Shown: positions 8,913-17,781, numbered from the stretch's first letter. The stretch: DNA of 32,706 nt from Bacillota bacterium (GCA_020063185.1 JAGUUY010000214.1:1-32706), one strand, 5' to 3'. Program-made: numbers and translations. The notes: a model not told the origin generated them from the letters alone.

Positions 8913-10865
8913 TTGAGGTCTTTAATCGATAAATGCTGTGACGAGTGCAAACATTCGAAAGAAACTCCATGCTCTGATTATGTCATCTGCAGGCTTGAAG
9001 GGCCGATCTGTCACAGCGACCAGGTTTGCGCGGCCCGGCGCCGTGAGTTGCTTGTGCGCGCCGTCCCCCAGCCGGGCTTCGGATGGCGTAAGGTACTTGT
9101 GTGCGGTGGGCTTACTTGCGGTTCAGCGGGGGCTTTTGGTTTGCTTCACGTCTTTCGTGGCGAAATGGAAAGGCAGGGGTTGGGGGAAGAAGTCAGCGTC
9201 GCACTTTCCGGCTGTATGGGTTTTTGCGAGCAAGGACCCATCGTGATCATCGAACCGGATAAAACATTTTACCGGCGGGTCACGGCTGAAGACGTGGCGG
9301 ATATTGTTTCCACACACCTGAAGGATAACCAGTTGGTTGACAGGCTGCTGTACCGCGATCCGCAAACAGACGCCGTATGCCCCACCTACAGCGAAATTCC
9401 GTTTTACCGGTCGCAAATGAAAATTGTACTGGAGCACTGTGGGTTTATTAACCCCGAGGATATTGGTGATTACATCGCCGCGGGCGGTTACCGCGCCTTG
9501 ACCAAGGCGTTGACCGGGATGTCCCCGGAGGAAGTGCTGTCAGAGGTAAAAAAATCCGGGTTAAGAGGCCGGGGCGGCGCTGGGTTCCCCACGGGAAGGA
9601 AATGGGAAACGGCGCGTAAGGCGACGGGAAAGCAACGTTATGTTATTTGCAACGCCGATGAAGGAGACCCGGGAGCTTTTATGGACCGCGCCGTCCTTGA
9701 GGGCAACCCGCACTCGGTGTTGGAGGGTATGCTCCTATGCGCGTATACCGTCGGCTCCAGCGAAGGGTACATATACGTCCGGGCGGAATACCCACTCGCG
9801 GTGCAACGTTTGCGGATAGCGATTGAACAGGCGGAACGCTGCGGGCTCCTGGGAGAGAATATCCTGAACTGCGGGCTGGATTTTAACCTGCATATCAATG
9901 AAGGCGCCGGCGCTTTCGTGTGCGGAGAATCTACGGCCTTAATGGCTTCCATTGAAGGCAACCGCGGGGTTCCGCGCATCAAAGTCCCACGGTCGACCGA
10001 GAAGGGTCTATACAGGCAGCCCACGGTTCTCAACAACGTTGAGACTTTTGCGAACATACCGAAGATAATTACCAACGGCGGCGAATGGTACGCTTCGATC
10101 GGGACGGAGAGAAGTAAGGGGACCAAAATTTTCGCCCTCAGCGGGAAGGTCCGGAATACGGGTCTTGTCGAGGTGCCCATGGGTATTTCGCTGCGCAAAC
10201 TTATCTTCGACATCGGCGGTGGAATCAAGGGAGGGAGGCAGTTTAAAGCCCTCCAGATCGGCGGTCCTTCGGGAGGGAGCCTCCCGGAGGATATGCTCGA
10301 GCTGGCGATTGATTACGAATCGCTGACCGGCGCCGGGGCGATGATGGGTTCGGGCAGCATCGTCGTTATGGATGAAGATAACTGCATGGTCAATATGGCG
10401 CGTTATTTCTTAAACTTTACCGAGCGCGAGTCCTGCGGGAAATGCACTCCCTGCAGGGAAGGGACCACCCGGATGCTGGAAACCCTCGAGCGGATATCAC
10501 GCGGGGAGGGAAGCCTTGGCGACATTCCGTTTTTAGAATACCTCGGGGGCGTGATCAAGACGACCTCCTTCTGCGGTTTGGGCACATCCGCGCCGAACCC
10601 GGTCCTCACGACAATGAGTTATTTCCGCAGTGAGTACTTACGTCACATAAACGATAAACGCTGTCCGGCGGGTGAGTGTGTTGCTCTCCGTCAGTTCGTG
10701 ATCGTTACCGAGAAATGTACCGGTTGCGGCGCGTGCTCCTTCGTATGTCCGGCCAAAGCTATCACCGGGAAAAAGAAAAAACCTTACCGTATTGACCAAG
10801 ACGGGTGTATCAAGTGTGCGCGTTGCTATGAAGTCTGTAAACCCAAGGCCATATTAAGGCGTTAA
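8913..10865 (+). CDS. NuoF-like NADH-binding flavoprotein subunit, 650 aa
   Basis: The diaphorase subunit, moving electrons between NAD(H) and FeS clusters. In order: a cysteine-rich extension (7 Cys in residues 1-39), a thioredoxin-like [2Fe-2S] domain about 55-135 (CGGLTCGSAG, SGCMGFCEQGP), the NuoF core with NADH motif GRGGAGFPTGRKWE (about 217) and FMN motif CNADEGDPGAFMDR (about 244), an SLBB segment, the [4Fe-4S] motif ESCGKCTPCREGTTRM (about 505-520), and a C-terminal two-cluster ferredoxin (CTGCGACSFVCP about 602, CIKCARCYEVCKP about 630). This layout is shared with HydB-type subunits of trimeric bifurcating enzymes. The TTG start has only a loosely spaced AAGGG, so the N-terminus is less certain. 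It is 25 bases after the NuoE-like gene and 13 before fdhA. Confidence 0.93.
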   Translation: MRSLIDKCCDECKHSKETPCSDYVICRLEGPICHSDQVCAARRRELLVRAVPQPGFGWRKVLVCGGLTCGSAGAFGLLHVFRGEMERQGLGEEVSVALSGCMGFCEQGPIVIIEPDKTFYRRVTAEDVADIVSTHLKDNQLVDRLLYRDPQTDAVCPTYSEIPFYRSQMKIVLEHCGFINPEDIGDYIAAGGYRALTKALTGMSPEEVLSEVKKSGLRGRGGAGFPTGRKWETARKATGKQRYVICNADEGDPGAFMDRAVLEGNPHSVLEGMLLCAYTVGSSEGYIYVRAEYPLAVQRLRIAIEQAERCGLLGENILNCGLDFNLHINEGAGAFVCGESTALMASIEGNRGVPRIKVPRSTEKGLYRQPTVLNNVETFANIPKIITNGGEWYASIGTERSKGTKIFALSGKVRNTGLVEVPMGISLRKLIFDIGGGIKGGRQFKALQIGGPSGGSLPEDMLELAIDYESLTGAGAMMGSGSIVVMDEDNCMVNMARYFLNFTERESCGKCTPCREGTTRMLETLERISRGEGSLGDIPFLEYLGGVIKTTSFCGLGTSAPNPVLTTMSYFRSEYLRHINDKRCPAGECVALRQFVIVTEKCTGCGACSFVCPAKAITGKKKKPYRIDQDGCIKCARCYEVCKPKAILRR

Positions 10866-10878
10866 GGGGTGTAACTGT

Positions 10879-13566
10879 TTGTCTAGAGAAATCACCTTAA
10901 TGATCAACACCCGGGAAATTACCGTGCAGGAGGGCAGCACCATTCTTCAAGCCGCCCGCAAGGCCGGTATTTATATTCCGACGCTTTGCGAAGATCCCGA
11001 GCTGACCCCCTGGGGCGGTTGCCGGCTGTGCATCGTGGAGGTGCGCGGCGCGAAAAACTTGCCGGCTTCGTGCATCACGCCGGTCAGACAGGGGATGGTG
11101 GTGGAAACGGAGAGTCCGGCGGTTCGCCACGCGCGGCGTACGTTGATCGAACTGCTCCTGGCGAACCATCCCGAGGACTGTCTGGCCTGCGAGCGGACGG
11201 GTGAGTGTGTCCTTCAGGACATGGCCTACCATTACGGCGTCAGGCGCACCAGCTTTGCCGGAAAGCGGCGCAGCTACGAAATTGAAAACGGTAACCCTTT
11301 TATTGTAAGGGACATGAATAAGTGCATCATTTGTGGGCTTTGCGTACGCGTCTGCAGCGAGATCGCGGGCCTGAGCATCATCGACTTTACGAATAGAGGC
11401 TTTAACACCAAAATCACACCGGCGATGGACCTGCCTCTTGAAAAATCGGACTGTGTTTTCTGCGGCAATTGTGTCGCCGTCTGCCCGGTAGGGGCGCTGG
11501 CGGAAAAACCGATCTGGGGTCAGGGCAGGCGCTGGGAAGTTAAAAAGGTTAGAACGGTCTGTCCATACTGCGGTACCGGCTGTTCTTTTGACCTGAACGT
11601 GAAGGAAAATCGCGTTATCGGTGTGAGTTCCACCACGGAAGCCGCGGTCAACGGGCGGTGGCTTTGCGTTAAAGGAAGGTTCGGTTTCGGCTTCATCCAC
11701 CACCGGGAACGGCTGCAAATGCCGCTCATACGCAGCCCGTACCTTTTCAGTAAGGTAACCTGGGACCGGGCGATCGACGTTGCAGTGGGGAAATTTAAAG
11801 CGATAAAGTCGAAATATGGTCCGGAAGCCATAGGTATACTAGCATCCGCACGCTGTACGAACGAAGAGAATTATTTACTTAATAAATTTGCCCGGGCGGT
11901 GATCGGCACCAACAACATCGACCACTGCGCCCGTCTCTGACATTCGCCGACGGTCGCCGGTCTGGCGGCAGCGTTCGGCAGCGGAGCAGCAACCAATACC
12001 CTCGCTGAAATTGAGGACGCCGATTTCATCCTGGTACTCGGCAGCAATACCACCGACACACACCCGGTGATAGCGATCCACGTGCAAAAAGCGCTGCGCA
12101 AAGGGGCAGTGCTCGCGGTGGTGGACCCGAGGCTTACGGAAATAGCCGCACGTGCCCATTATCACCTGCAGATTAAGCCCGGGACCGATATCGCGCTGCT
12201 TAACGGGCTGGCCAATGTAATTATCGCGGAAGACTTGTGGGATAAAGAATTTGTCGCCGGCCGTACGGAAAACTTTAAAGCTTTCGAGGACGTAGTAGGG
12301 GCTTATCCACCGGAAAAGGTAGTCCGGACCTGCGGTGTTTCGGAACAGATGTTAAGAGCGGTCGGCGTCGGTTACGCCGGGGCGCAAAAGGCGGTCATCC
12401 TCTATACCATGGGAGTGACCCAGCATACCTGCGGGACTAATAACGTAATGGCAGTTGCTAACCTGGCGATGTTGTGCGGCCACGTAGGTAAGGAATCCTG
12501 CGGCGTGTACCCGCTGCGGGGCCAGAATAACGTCCAGGGGGCTTGCGATATGGGCGCCCTGCCCGGTCTTCTTCCGGGCTACCAGCCTCTTAACGACCCC
12601 AAGGTGCGCGCCAAGTTCAAAGCGGCCTGGAACGCTCCGTTGCCCCGTAAAGAGGGCCTTACCGCACCCGAAATGTTTGAGGCGGCCGCGGAAGGCCGAA
12701 TAAAGGCGATGTATATCGTAGGGGAAAACCCGCTGCTCACGGAAGCTGACGGCAACATGGTCAAAAAGGCCCTGCAAAAACTGGAATTATTGGTAGTCCA
12801 GGACCTCTTCCTGACGGAGACTGCGCAGTATGCGCATGTTGTCCTGCCCGCGGCGAGTTTTGCCGAGAAAGAGGGTTCCTTTACCAACACTGAACGGCGG
12901 GTACAAAGAGTACGACAGGCAATCCCGCCTGTGGGAGAAGCAAAACCGGATACGGAAATCATTTGCCTGATGGCACGGGCCATGGGTTATTCGATGTGGT
13001 ACAGCTCGCCCATGGATGTGATGGCTGAAATAGCCAGTCTGACCCCGATTTACGGGGGTATTTCGTACGCGTACCTTGAGAAGGAAGGCCTTTTTTGGCC
13101 CTGCCCTACCCCCGGCCATCCCGGGACGAGGATTCTGCACCAGAAGCGTTTTGTACGGGGGAAAGGCATGTTCCACCCGGTTAGTTTTGTGCCACCCGAC
13201 GAGCAACCCGATTCGGAGTACCCGCTGCTGATGATCACCGGGCGGTACCTGACACATTACCATTCCGGATCGATGACCCGCAGAACACCGCTTGGTTTCT
13301 ACCAACAAACCTGGGTGGAATTGAACGGGGAAGACGCGGCACGCTTAGACATTAGTTTCCGGGACAGGGTGACCCTGACCTCCCGCTGGGGAACGGTGAA
13401 AATGATGGCGACAGTCAATGAGAACCTCCCCAGGGGGATTGTATTCGCCACGTTCCACTCCGCCGAAAACCCGGTCAATGTTCTGGTTGGTCCGTTGCGG
13501 GACCCGAGGGCCGGAATTCCCGCGTTCAAGGGCGTGGCCGTAAGGGTCGAAAAATCGACGAGATGA
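10879..13566 (+). CDS. fdhA: Formate dehydrogenase catalytic subunit, selenocysteine-containing, 895 aa
   Basis: A molybdenum/tungsten-bis(pyranopterin) enzyme interconverting formate and CO2. The frame runs through TGA at 11938-11940 as selenocysteine 354 in HCARLUHSPTV, the invariant active-site context. Reading on in frame gives HSPTVAGLAAAFGSGAATN with no gap. N-terminal NuoG-like domain: [2Fe-2S] cysteines C37, C48, C51, C65; a His/Cys cluster in HPEDCLACERTGEC; two [4Fe-4S] motifs (CIICGLCVRVC about 149, CVFCGNCVAVCP about 192). Catalytic part starts with VCPYCGTGCSFDL (C228, C231, C235); the C-terminal domain binds the dinucleotide cofactor (MITGRYLTHYHSGSMTRRTP). The TTG start follows AAGGGGTG. 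With the two upstream genes it forms an NAD-linked complex. FdhD is encoded nearby on the other strand. Confidence 0.96.
11941..11969 (+). promoter_or_regulatory. SECIS element of fdhA
   Basis: After the TGA, GTCGCC (11953-11958) pairs with GGCGGC (11964-11969, one G-U) around loop GGTCT (11959-11963). The E. coli fdhF SECIS loop is also GGUCU at nearly the same distance. It directs SelB to insert selenocysteine. Confidence 0.85.
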
Positions 13567-13913
13567 GAAAGTACGAGTTCAAGCTAATGCGGCGCGAATT
13601 ACGGGTCAGTTCGAAGTTCACAGTTCAGCTAATACTGCATCAATTAAAAGTCAGTTCAAGGTTCGAGGTTTGCTAATACTGCATGAAAAATGGGTCGGTT
13701 CGAATTTAGGGAACCCCGAACCGTGAACTGGTGAACTGGTGAACTGTGAACCGACCCTAAAGATCCATCAATCTAAGCACTAACCGTGAACCGTGAACCA
13801 TGAACTGTTGAACTTAGAACGGACCCCGAAGGACTCATCCTCTTAAACGTAGAACTTAGAACTGCAGCACTTAGAACTGTAAACGTTGAACGTTGCGCGT
13901 TGAACGTCGCGGT
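13567..13913. repeat. Degenerate 7-base tandem repeat island
   Basis: No gene. Most of the stretch is built of near-repeats of 7 (sometimes 8) bases related to GTGAACC, GTTCGAA and CTTAGAA. GTGAACTG occurs three times in tandem at 13723-13746. From about 13780 the text reads as units such as CCGTGAA, CCGTGAA, CCATGAA, and from about 13850 as CGTAGAA, CTTAGAA, then CGTTGAA. GGGTCGGTTC (13692-13701) and GAACCGACCC (13748-13757) form a perfect 10-base inverted repeat enclosing the triplicate. The short phrase GCTAATACTGCAT recurs at about 13630 and 13672. Confidence 0.75.
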
Positions 13914-14612
13914 CTATGTTGAGAGTTTTTCCGGGTGAGTGTAAACATTGAACCGCTCGCCGCGGACGAAACCGATAGCGGTAATACCTTCATCCGCCGC
14001 GATAATGAGGCCGCTGGAAGTCGGTGCGGCGGGGGAAAGGACGACCCGGAGCCCCGCACGGGCAACGCGCGTGAGCACCCCGTGAGTAAGGCGCCCGCTA
14101 AAAGCCAATATGAGGCTCTCAGGAGCAAGGCTTTCTTGCAGCATAAAACCGGTGATTTTGTCCAGCACGTTGAACCTTCCCGTATCTTCCGTCGTGAATA
14201 GCACGTTCCTCTGCCGGGCGATAAGGCCGCAATGCACGGCGCCGGTTAACCTGAAGAGATGGTTCCGGGCTAGTATGTCCGCCAGGTGCACGACCAGTGC
14301 CGGCGTTACGTGCGGGTTCTCATGCCGTCCGGGCTCAAATGGAGGGGGACTCGACAAGTGGCGCTTTACACGCGCTTCGTTTTTTTCGGGGTCTATAGAC
14401 AGCTGATCCAGGTCGGCGCCATTCTTGATGAGCCCCGAATGAAAAAGGTATCCCAGGACCAGCAGTTCCAATTGGGCAGGGAGGCAAGATAGGCCCCCGA
14501 CGTGCGCGCCGTCCAGGTAAATGTTGAGCGGGACTTCACGGATCACCGTATCCTGCGTTCCCTCCCAATTACCTGTCGTATAGCGGTTTACAAAACGGTT
14601 GACGGTAACCAC
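13914..14612 (-). CDS. fdhD: FdhD, formate dehydrogenase sulfurtransferase, 232 aa
   Basis: FdhD carries sulfur from a cysteine desulfurase to the Mo/W-bisMGD cofactor and is needed for formate dehydrogenase activity. Family features: REVPLNIYLDGAHVG, LPAQLELLVLGYLFHSGLI, the central FRLTGAVHCGL, FTTEDTGRFNVLDKITG (the characteristic EDxGRHNA-like motif) and FSGRLTHGVLTRVARAG. The GTG at 14612 is chosen because AGGAGGAGG lies about 7 bases before it; the in-frame ATG at 14663 has no such site. The GxCGxCG loop with two cysteines seen in E. coli FdhD is not present; the only nearby cysteine is in AVHCG. It faces the fdhA operon across a repeat island. Confidence 0.9.
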   Translation of the reverse strand: MVTVNRFVNRYTTGNWEGTQDTVIREVPLNIYLDGAHVGGLSCLPAQLELLVLGYLFHSGLIKNGADLDQLSIDPEKNEARVKRHLSSPPPFEPGRHENPHVTPALVVHLADILARNHLFRLTGAVHCGLIARQRNVLFTTEDTGRFNVLDKITGFMLQESLAPESLILAFSGRLTHGVLTRVARAGLRVVLSPAAPTSSGLIIAADEGITAIGFVRGERFNVYTHPEKLST

Positions 14613-14698
14613 CGTTTTCCTCCTCCTTTGAGGGTAAAAAATTCCATAAGACGCAGGTGTCAAAACTATTATAAACTGGGTGGGGGAGTGATAAAACA

Positions 14699-14893
14699 GT
14701 GAAACAAAAAACGTTCGCCGATATTCCTGGGGAAGTACTGGAAGCGGTACGCCTTGCAGCCCCGGAGAAGAACATAACCTGCGTAGCGGCGCACAGACTG
14801 GCGGTGGAGCTAAAGGTTCCGATACGCATGGTCGGTGAGGCGTGCGACGCGCTGGGGATTAAAATTAAAGAATGCCAGTTGGGGTGCTTTTAG
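14699..14893 (+). CDS. Small helical protein ending CQLGCF, 64 aa
   Basis: The GTG start follows GGGGGAG. The sequence predicts a small helix-turn-helix-like fold: AVRLAAPEKNITCVAAHRLA then LKVPIRMVGEACDALGIKIK, ending CQLGCF with two closely spaced cysteines. I recall similar short proteins with a C-x-L-G-C-F end in anaerobes, but the family is unnamed to me. It is divergent from fdhD (87 bases apart) and close to the formate dehydrogenase genes, so a regulatory or maturation role there is possible but only inferred. Confidence 0.65.
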   Translation: MKQKTFADIPGEVLEAVRLAAPEKNITCVAAHRLAVELKVPIRMVGEACDALGIKIKECQLGCF

Positions 14894-14896
14894 TTA

Positions 14897-15052
14897 AGTA
14901 GTCAGAAGCCAGAAGTCAGAAGTCAGAATGTAGAAGGTAGGATGTAGAAGTCAAGAGGCCGTTGGGCATAAATGCTTTCCATTCCCTTTTTTATTCCCGG
15001 ACTTAATTATTCTGAATACTATATTCTATATTCTATATTCTGACCATAAAGG
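14897..15052. repeat. Second heptamer repeat island
   Basis: From about 14900 the plus strand reads in 7-base units: GTCAGAA, GCCAGAA, GTCAGAA, GTCAGAA, TGTAGAA, GGTAGGA, TGTAGAA. At 15020-15042 a different 7-base unit, TATATTC, occurs three times in tandem. The two blocks flank about 60 bases of ordinary AT-rich sequence. No gene or clear terminator for tsaD was found here. Confidence 0.7.
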
Positions 15053-15062
15053 TCTATCCGTC

Positions 15063-16088
15063 TCAGCTTAAAAGACTTTCCAAGGTCAGGTCGGCGGAGG
15101 CATTCAGGGTAAGGGGCGCGAAGTCGCCGCGCATATAACGATAATAGCCCGCCGCCGCAACCATGGCCGCATTGTCCGTGCAGAACGCCGGCCGTGGGAC
15201 AACGAAACGGATGTTCCGCAGGGCCGCCTGCTGTGCAAAAAGCTTCCTCAGCGCACCGTTGGCGGCCACGCCGCCTGCCAGCAGGAGGGTTTCCACCCCG
15301 TAACGGGAGGCGGCCGCAAAAGCCTTCGCTGCCAAGACGTCAACCACTGCCGCTTGAAAACTGGCAGCCATATCGGCCCGGTTTAAAATTTCCCCCTTTT
15401 GGCGCGCGCGGTTTACATAATTAACCACCGCCGTTTTTAGCCCGCTGAAACTGGTATCAAACGCCTCATCTTCAAGCAGCGCCCTAGGCAACGATATCGC
15501 CGCCGGGTCCCCCTCCAGCGCCAGGCGTTCGACCAGGGGTCCGCCGGGGTACCCGAGTTCCAGTACCCGCGCTACCTTGTCGAAACATTCGCCGGCGGCA
15601 TCGTCGCGGGTCTGTCCGATTAACGAAAACCGCCCGTGACCGGCAGCGTAAACGAGGTCCGTGTGCCCTCCTGAAACTACCATGGCAACGAACGGGAAAC
15701 TCATCTCAGGCTCTTCAAGGAAGCCGGCGTATATGTGGGCCTCGATGTGGTCGACGGCAATCAAAGGAATCCCCAGGGCGAAGCTGAGACTCTTGGCGGC
15801 CATCAGGCCGACGAGCAGAGAGCCCAAAAGACCCGGGCCCTGTGTTACGGCAACGGCATGGATTTCACTCCAGCCGATGCCGGCGTCCGACATGGCCGCA
15901 TTAATTACCGGGTTCAAAGTCTCAATGTGACTTCGGGAGGCCACTTCGGGGACTATGCCGCCGAAGCGCCTGTGGATTTCGACCTGGGAAGCCACCACAT
16001 TAGAAAGCGCGGTGCGGCCGTCGGCGACGACACTCGCGGCGGTCTCGTCACACGAGGTTTCGATGCCCAGGATAAGTGCGCTGTTCAT
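15063..16088 (-). CDS. tsaD: tRNA N6-threonylcarbamoyladenosine transferase TsaD, 341 aa
   Basis: Transfers the threonylcarbamoyl group from TC-AMP to A37 of tRNAs reading ANN codons. Signatures: LGIETSCDETAASVV at the N-terminus, metal-binding histidines in VDHIEAHIYAG (about residues 113-123), VVSGGHTDLVYA, and the ASKH-fold ATP motif LLLAGGVAANGALRK. Length is typical. It is the last gene of a run with tsaE, tsaB and rimI; its ATG overlaps the rimI stop as ATGA, implying translational coupling. TsaC, needed to make TC-AMP, is not in the window. Confidence 0.97.
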   Translation of the reverse strand: MNSALILGIETSCDETAASVVADGRTALSNVVASQVEIHRRFGGIVPEVASRSHIETLNPVINAAMSDAGIGWSEIHAVAVTQGPGLLGSLLVGLMAAKSLSFALGIPLIAVDHIEAHIYAGFLEEPEMSFPFVAMVVSGGHTDLVYAAGHGRFSLIGQTRDDAAGECFDKVARVLELGYPGGPLVERLALEGDPAAISLPRALLEDEAFDTSFSGLKTAVVNYVNRARQKGEILNRADMAASFQAAVVDVLAAKAFAAASRYGVETLLLAGGVAANGALRKLFAQQAALRNIRFVVPRPAFCTDNAAMVAAAGYYRYMRGDFAPLTLNASADLTLESLLS

Positions 16089-16579
16089 TTATCTCGCTCC
16101 CAGCCGCTTATTTTGCCGGCCGACGGCCATCCTTGTAAATGCTCCAGCCACATGATGATGGCGTCTTCATTGTTGTCCTGGTAGTACCGTTTGCGCAAAC
16201 CTTTCTCCACGAAACCAAACTTATGGTACAACTTTCTGGCCGCCATATTACTGGGGCGTACCTCAAGGGTCATCCGGTTTAAGCCGTTCTCGACAGCGCG
16301 CCTGATTAATTCCTGCAAAATTCGCTGTCCTACTCCCTGTCTCCTGATGGCGGGATTAACCGCAATATTGGTAATGTGCCCTTCGTCCGCGACCAGCCAC
16401 ATTCCGCCATAACCGACCGCAAGCTCACCCGAAAGGGCAACGACGTATACCCCGAGTTCGTTCAAAAGAATTTCAAATAAGAAGGTTTCCCTGTTCCATG
16501 GAAGGGGGAAAGAGACACGTTCGATACTCAGAATTTCGTCAACGTGTTCCGGGCGCATTGACGTTATGTTAACTTTCAT
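16085..16579 (-). CDS. rimI: Ribosomal-protein-alanine N-acetyltransferase RimI-like (GNAT), 164 aa
   Basis: A GNAT acetyltransferase. The acetyl-CoA loop is RRQGVGQRILQELI (about residues 81-94), preceded by GHITNIAVNPAIRRQ and followed by LEVRPSNMAARKLYHKFGF, a close match to RimI, which acetylates the N-terminus of ribosomal protein S18 or other proteins. RimI is commonly encoded between tsaB and tsaD in Gram-positive bacteria, as here. It overlaps both neighbours by 4 bases. The exact substrate cannot be read from the sequence. Confidence 0.93.
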   Translation of the reverse strand: MKVNITSMRPEHVDEILSIERVSFPLPWNRETFLFEILLNELGVYVVALSGELAVGYGGMWLVADEGHITNIAVNPAIRRQGVGQRILQELIRRAVENGLNRMTLEVRPSNMAARKLYHKFGFVEKGLRKRYYQDNNEDAIIMWLEHLQGWPSAGKISGWERDK

Positions 16580-17265
16580 GCTTTAAATCCTCCCGTAATT
16601 CCGGGGGGGCGGAGGTATTCGGGTTTTAACTTATAGTCGGCCGGCGGGTTGACAGCCATCTCCCTGAACGCCAGAGCCGCAACTACGGCGCCGCGCGGGT
16701 AATCAAGGAATTGAGGGGAGCGTATTACACCTGAGTCCGGCGGAAAAGAGAGGCTTTCCTTAAACGTGCGAACTCCTTCGCCGACGAGCATGATGCAGGG
16801 GAAACGCTTCAACTCTTCCTTCACTTTATGCGGGGAGGCGGCGAAAGGAGGTACAGCCGGCGTCATTTTTCCGTCGGCAACTTCGTAAACCGCGGCGTAA
16901 ACTTCATCCCGGCGGGAGGTGAGGATCGGGCAGACGGGCAGGTTATGCGAAAGTAACGGCGCTGCCAGGACCATGAGTGTGGACACCCCGACGAGGGGTA
17001 TTTTCAAGACTTCGGCGAGGGTTCTGGCCGTAATCAGACCGATGCGGAGACCGGTAAAAGAACCGGGACCGATGGAAACCGCGATACCCGTCAGGTCGCC
17101 TAGATTCACGTCGGCGTCGGCAAGAACGTCGCCGATAAACGGCAGTAAGCGTACGGAATGGAGGCGCTTGCCGTAAGCGGAGCGTTCCGAAAGGATACCG
17201 TGCGGCGCGTATACAGCAACGCTCAGGACATCTGTTGCCGTTTCAATCCCCAGGGTAAAGGACAC
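16576..17265 (-). CDS. tsaB: tRNA t6A synthesis protein TsaB, 229 aa
   Basis: A TsaD paralogue with the ASKH fold that scaffolds the TsaB-TsaD-TsaE complex and has no metal site. Motifs: LGIETATDVLSVAVY at the N-terminus, GIAVSIGPGSFTGLRIGLIT (about residues 61-80) and LVGVSTLMVLA. The GTG start at 17265 lies inside the end of tsaE (23-base overlap). It sits between tsaE and rimI in the expected order. Confidence 0.95.
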   Translation of the reverse strand: MSFTLGIETATDVLSVAVYAPHGILSERSAYGKRLHSVRLLPFIGDVLADADVNLGDLTGIAVSIGPGSFTGLRIGLITARTLAEVLKIPLVGVSTLMVLAAPLLSHNLPVCPILTSRRDEVYAAVYEVADGKMTPAVPPFAASPHKVKEELKRFPCIMLVGEGVRTFKESLSFPPDSGVIRSPQFLDYPRGAVVAALAFREMAVNPPADYKLKPEYLRPPGITGGFKA

Positions 17266-17728
17266 GCTTCAATTCCTCCAAAATAACCCGTGACCGGCGC
17301 CCGGTACTCTTAAAACGAATGAACCTGAGTTCCTCTTCTCCGGGTACCCGCTGCAGTTCCACCTCGACCCGGTCCTCGGGAAGCGCCGTGGCGACGCGTT
17401 CGGCCCATTCGACGACGCAGACACCGCCGCCGCCGAAGTACTCTTCGCTACCGAGTTGTTCGAGATCAGCGGGGCCGTCCAAGCGGTAGGCATCGAAATG
17501 GTAAAGCGGCAGCCGCCCTTCGTACTCGCGGATCAGAATAAAAGTGGGACTGGTCACCCTTTTCGTTATTCCAAGACCCCTGGCAATTCCCTGGGTGAAA
17601 CATGTTTTTCCGGCGCCGAGGTCTCCCGAGAGGGCGATTATGTCGCCGGGGTTGTTCAGCCGGCCGAGTTGTTCACCCAACGCCCTGGTGGCTTCCGGAG
17701 AATTTGTTTTTGTTTCGAGGCTCGCCAA
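17243..17728 (-). CDS. tsaE: tRNA t6A synthesis ATPase TsaE, 161 aa
   Basis: A small P-loop ATPase that drives turnover of the t6A-forming complex. Walker A is GDLGAGKT, followed by TSPTFILIREYEGRLPLYHFDAYRL and VCVVEWAERV, all diagnostic. A longer frame exists upstream, but it would overlap thiL by almost 100 bases and adds about 50 low-quality residues. TTG at 17728, with GGGAG about 9 bases upstream, gives the family's usual length and the start LASLETKTNSPEATRALGEQ. This start is a judgement. The stop overlaps tsaB. Confidence 0.92.
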   Translation of the reverse strand: MASLETKTNSPEATRALGEQLGRLNNPGDIIALSGDLGAGKTCFTQGIARGLGITKRVTSPTFILIREYEGRLPLYHFDAYRLDGPADLEQLGSEEYFGGGGVCVVEWAERVATALPEDRVEVELQRVPGEEELRFIRFKSTGRRSRVILEELKRVLYPGD

Positions 17729-17781
17729 CTTTGCCGCTCCCGTTTTGGCACAGTATTGCGTATTTAGCGTATTATTAACCG

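Noticed and set aside
11938-11940. Stop codon splitting fdhA into two genes or marking a frameshift
   Set aside because: The frame is the same on both sides, the residue context is the invariant Sec site of formate dehydrogenases, and a SECIS hairpin follows.
13567-13913. CRISPR array
   Set aside because: Units are 7-8 bases with no spacers of constant length and no cas genes nearby.
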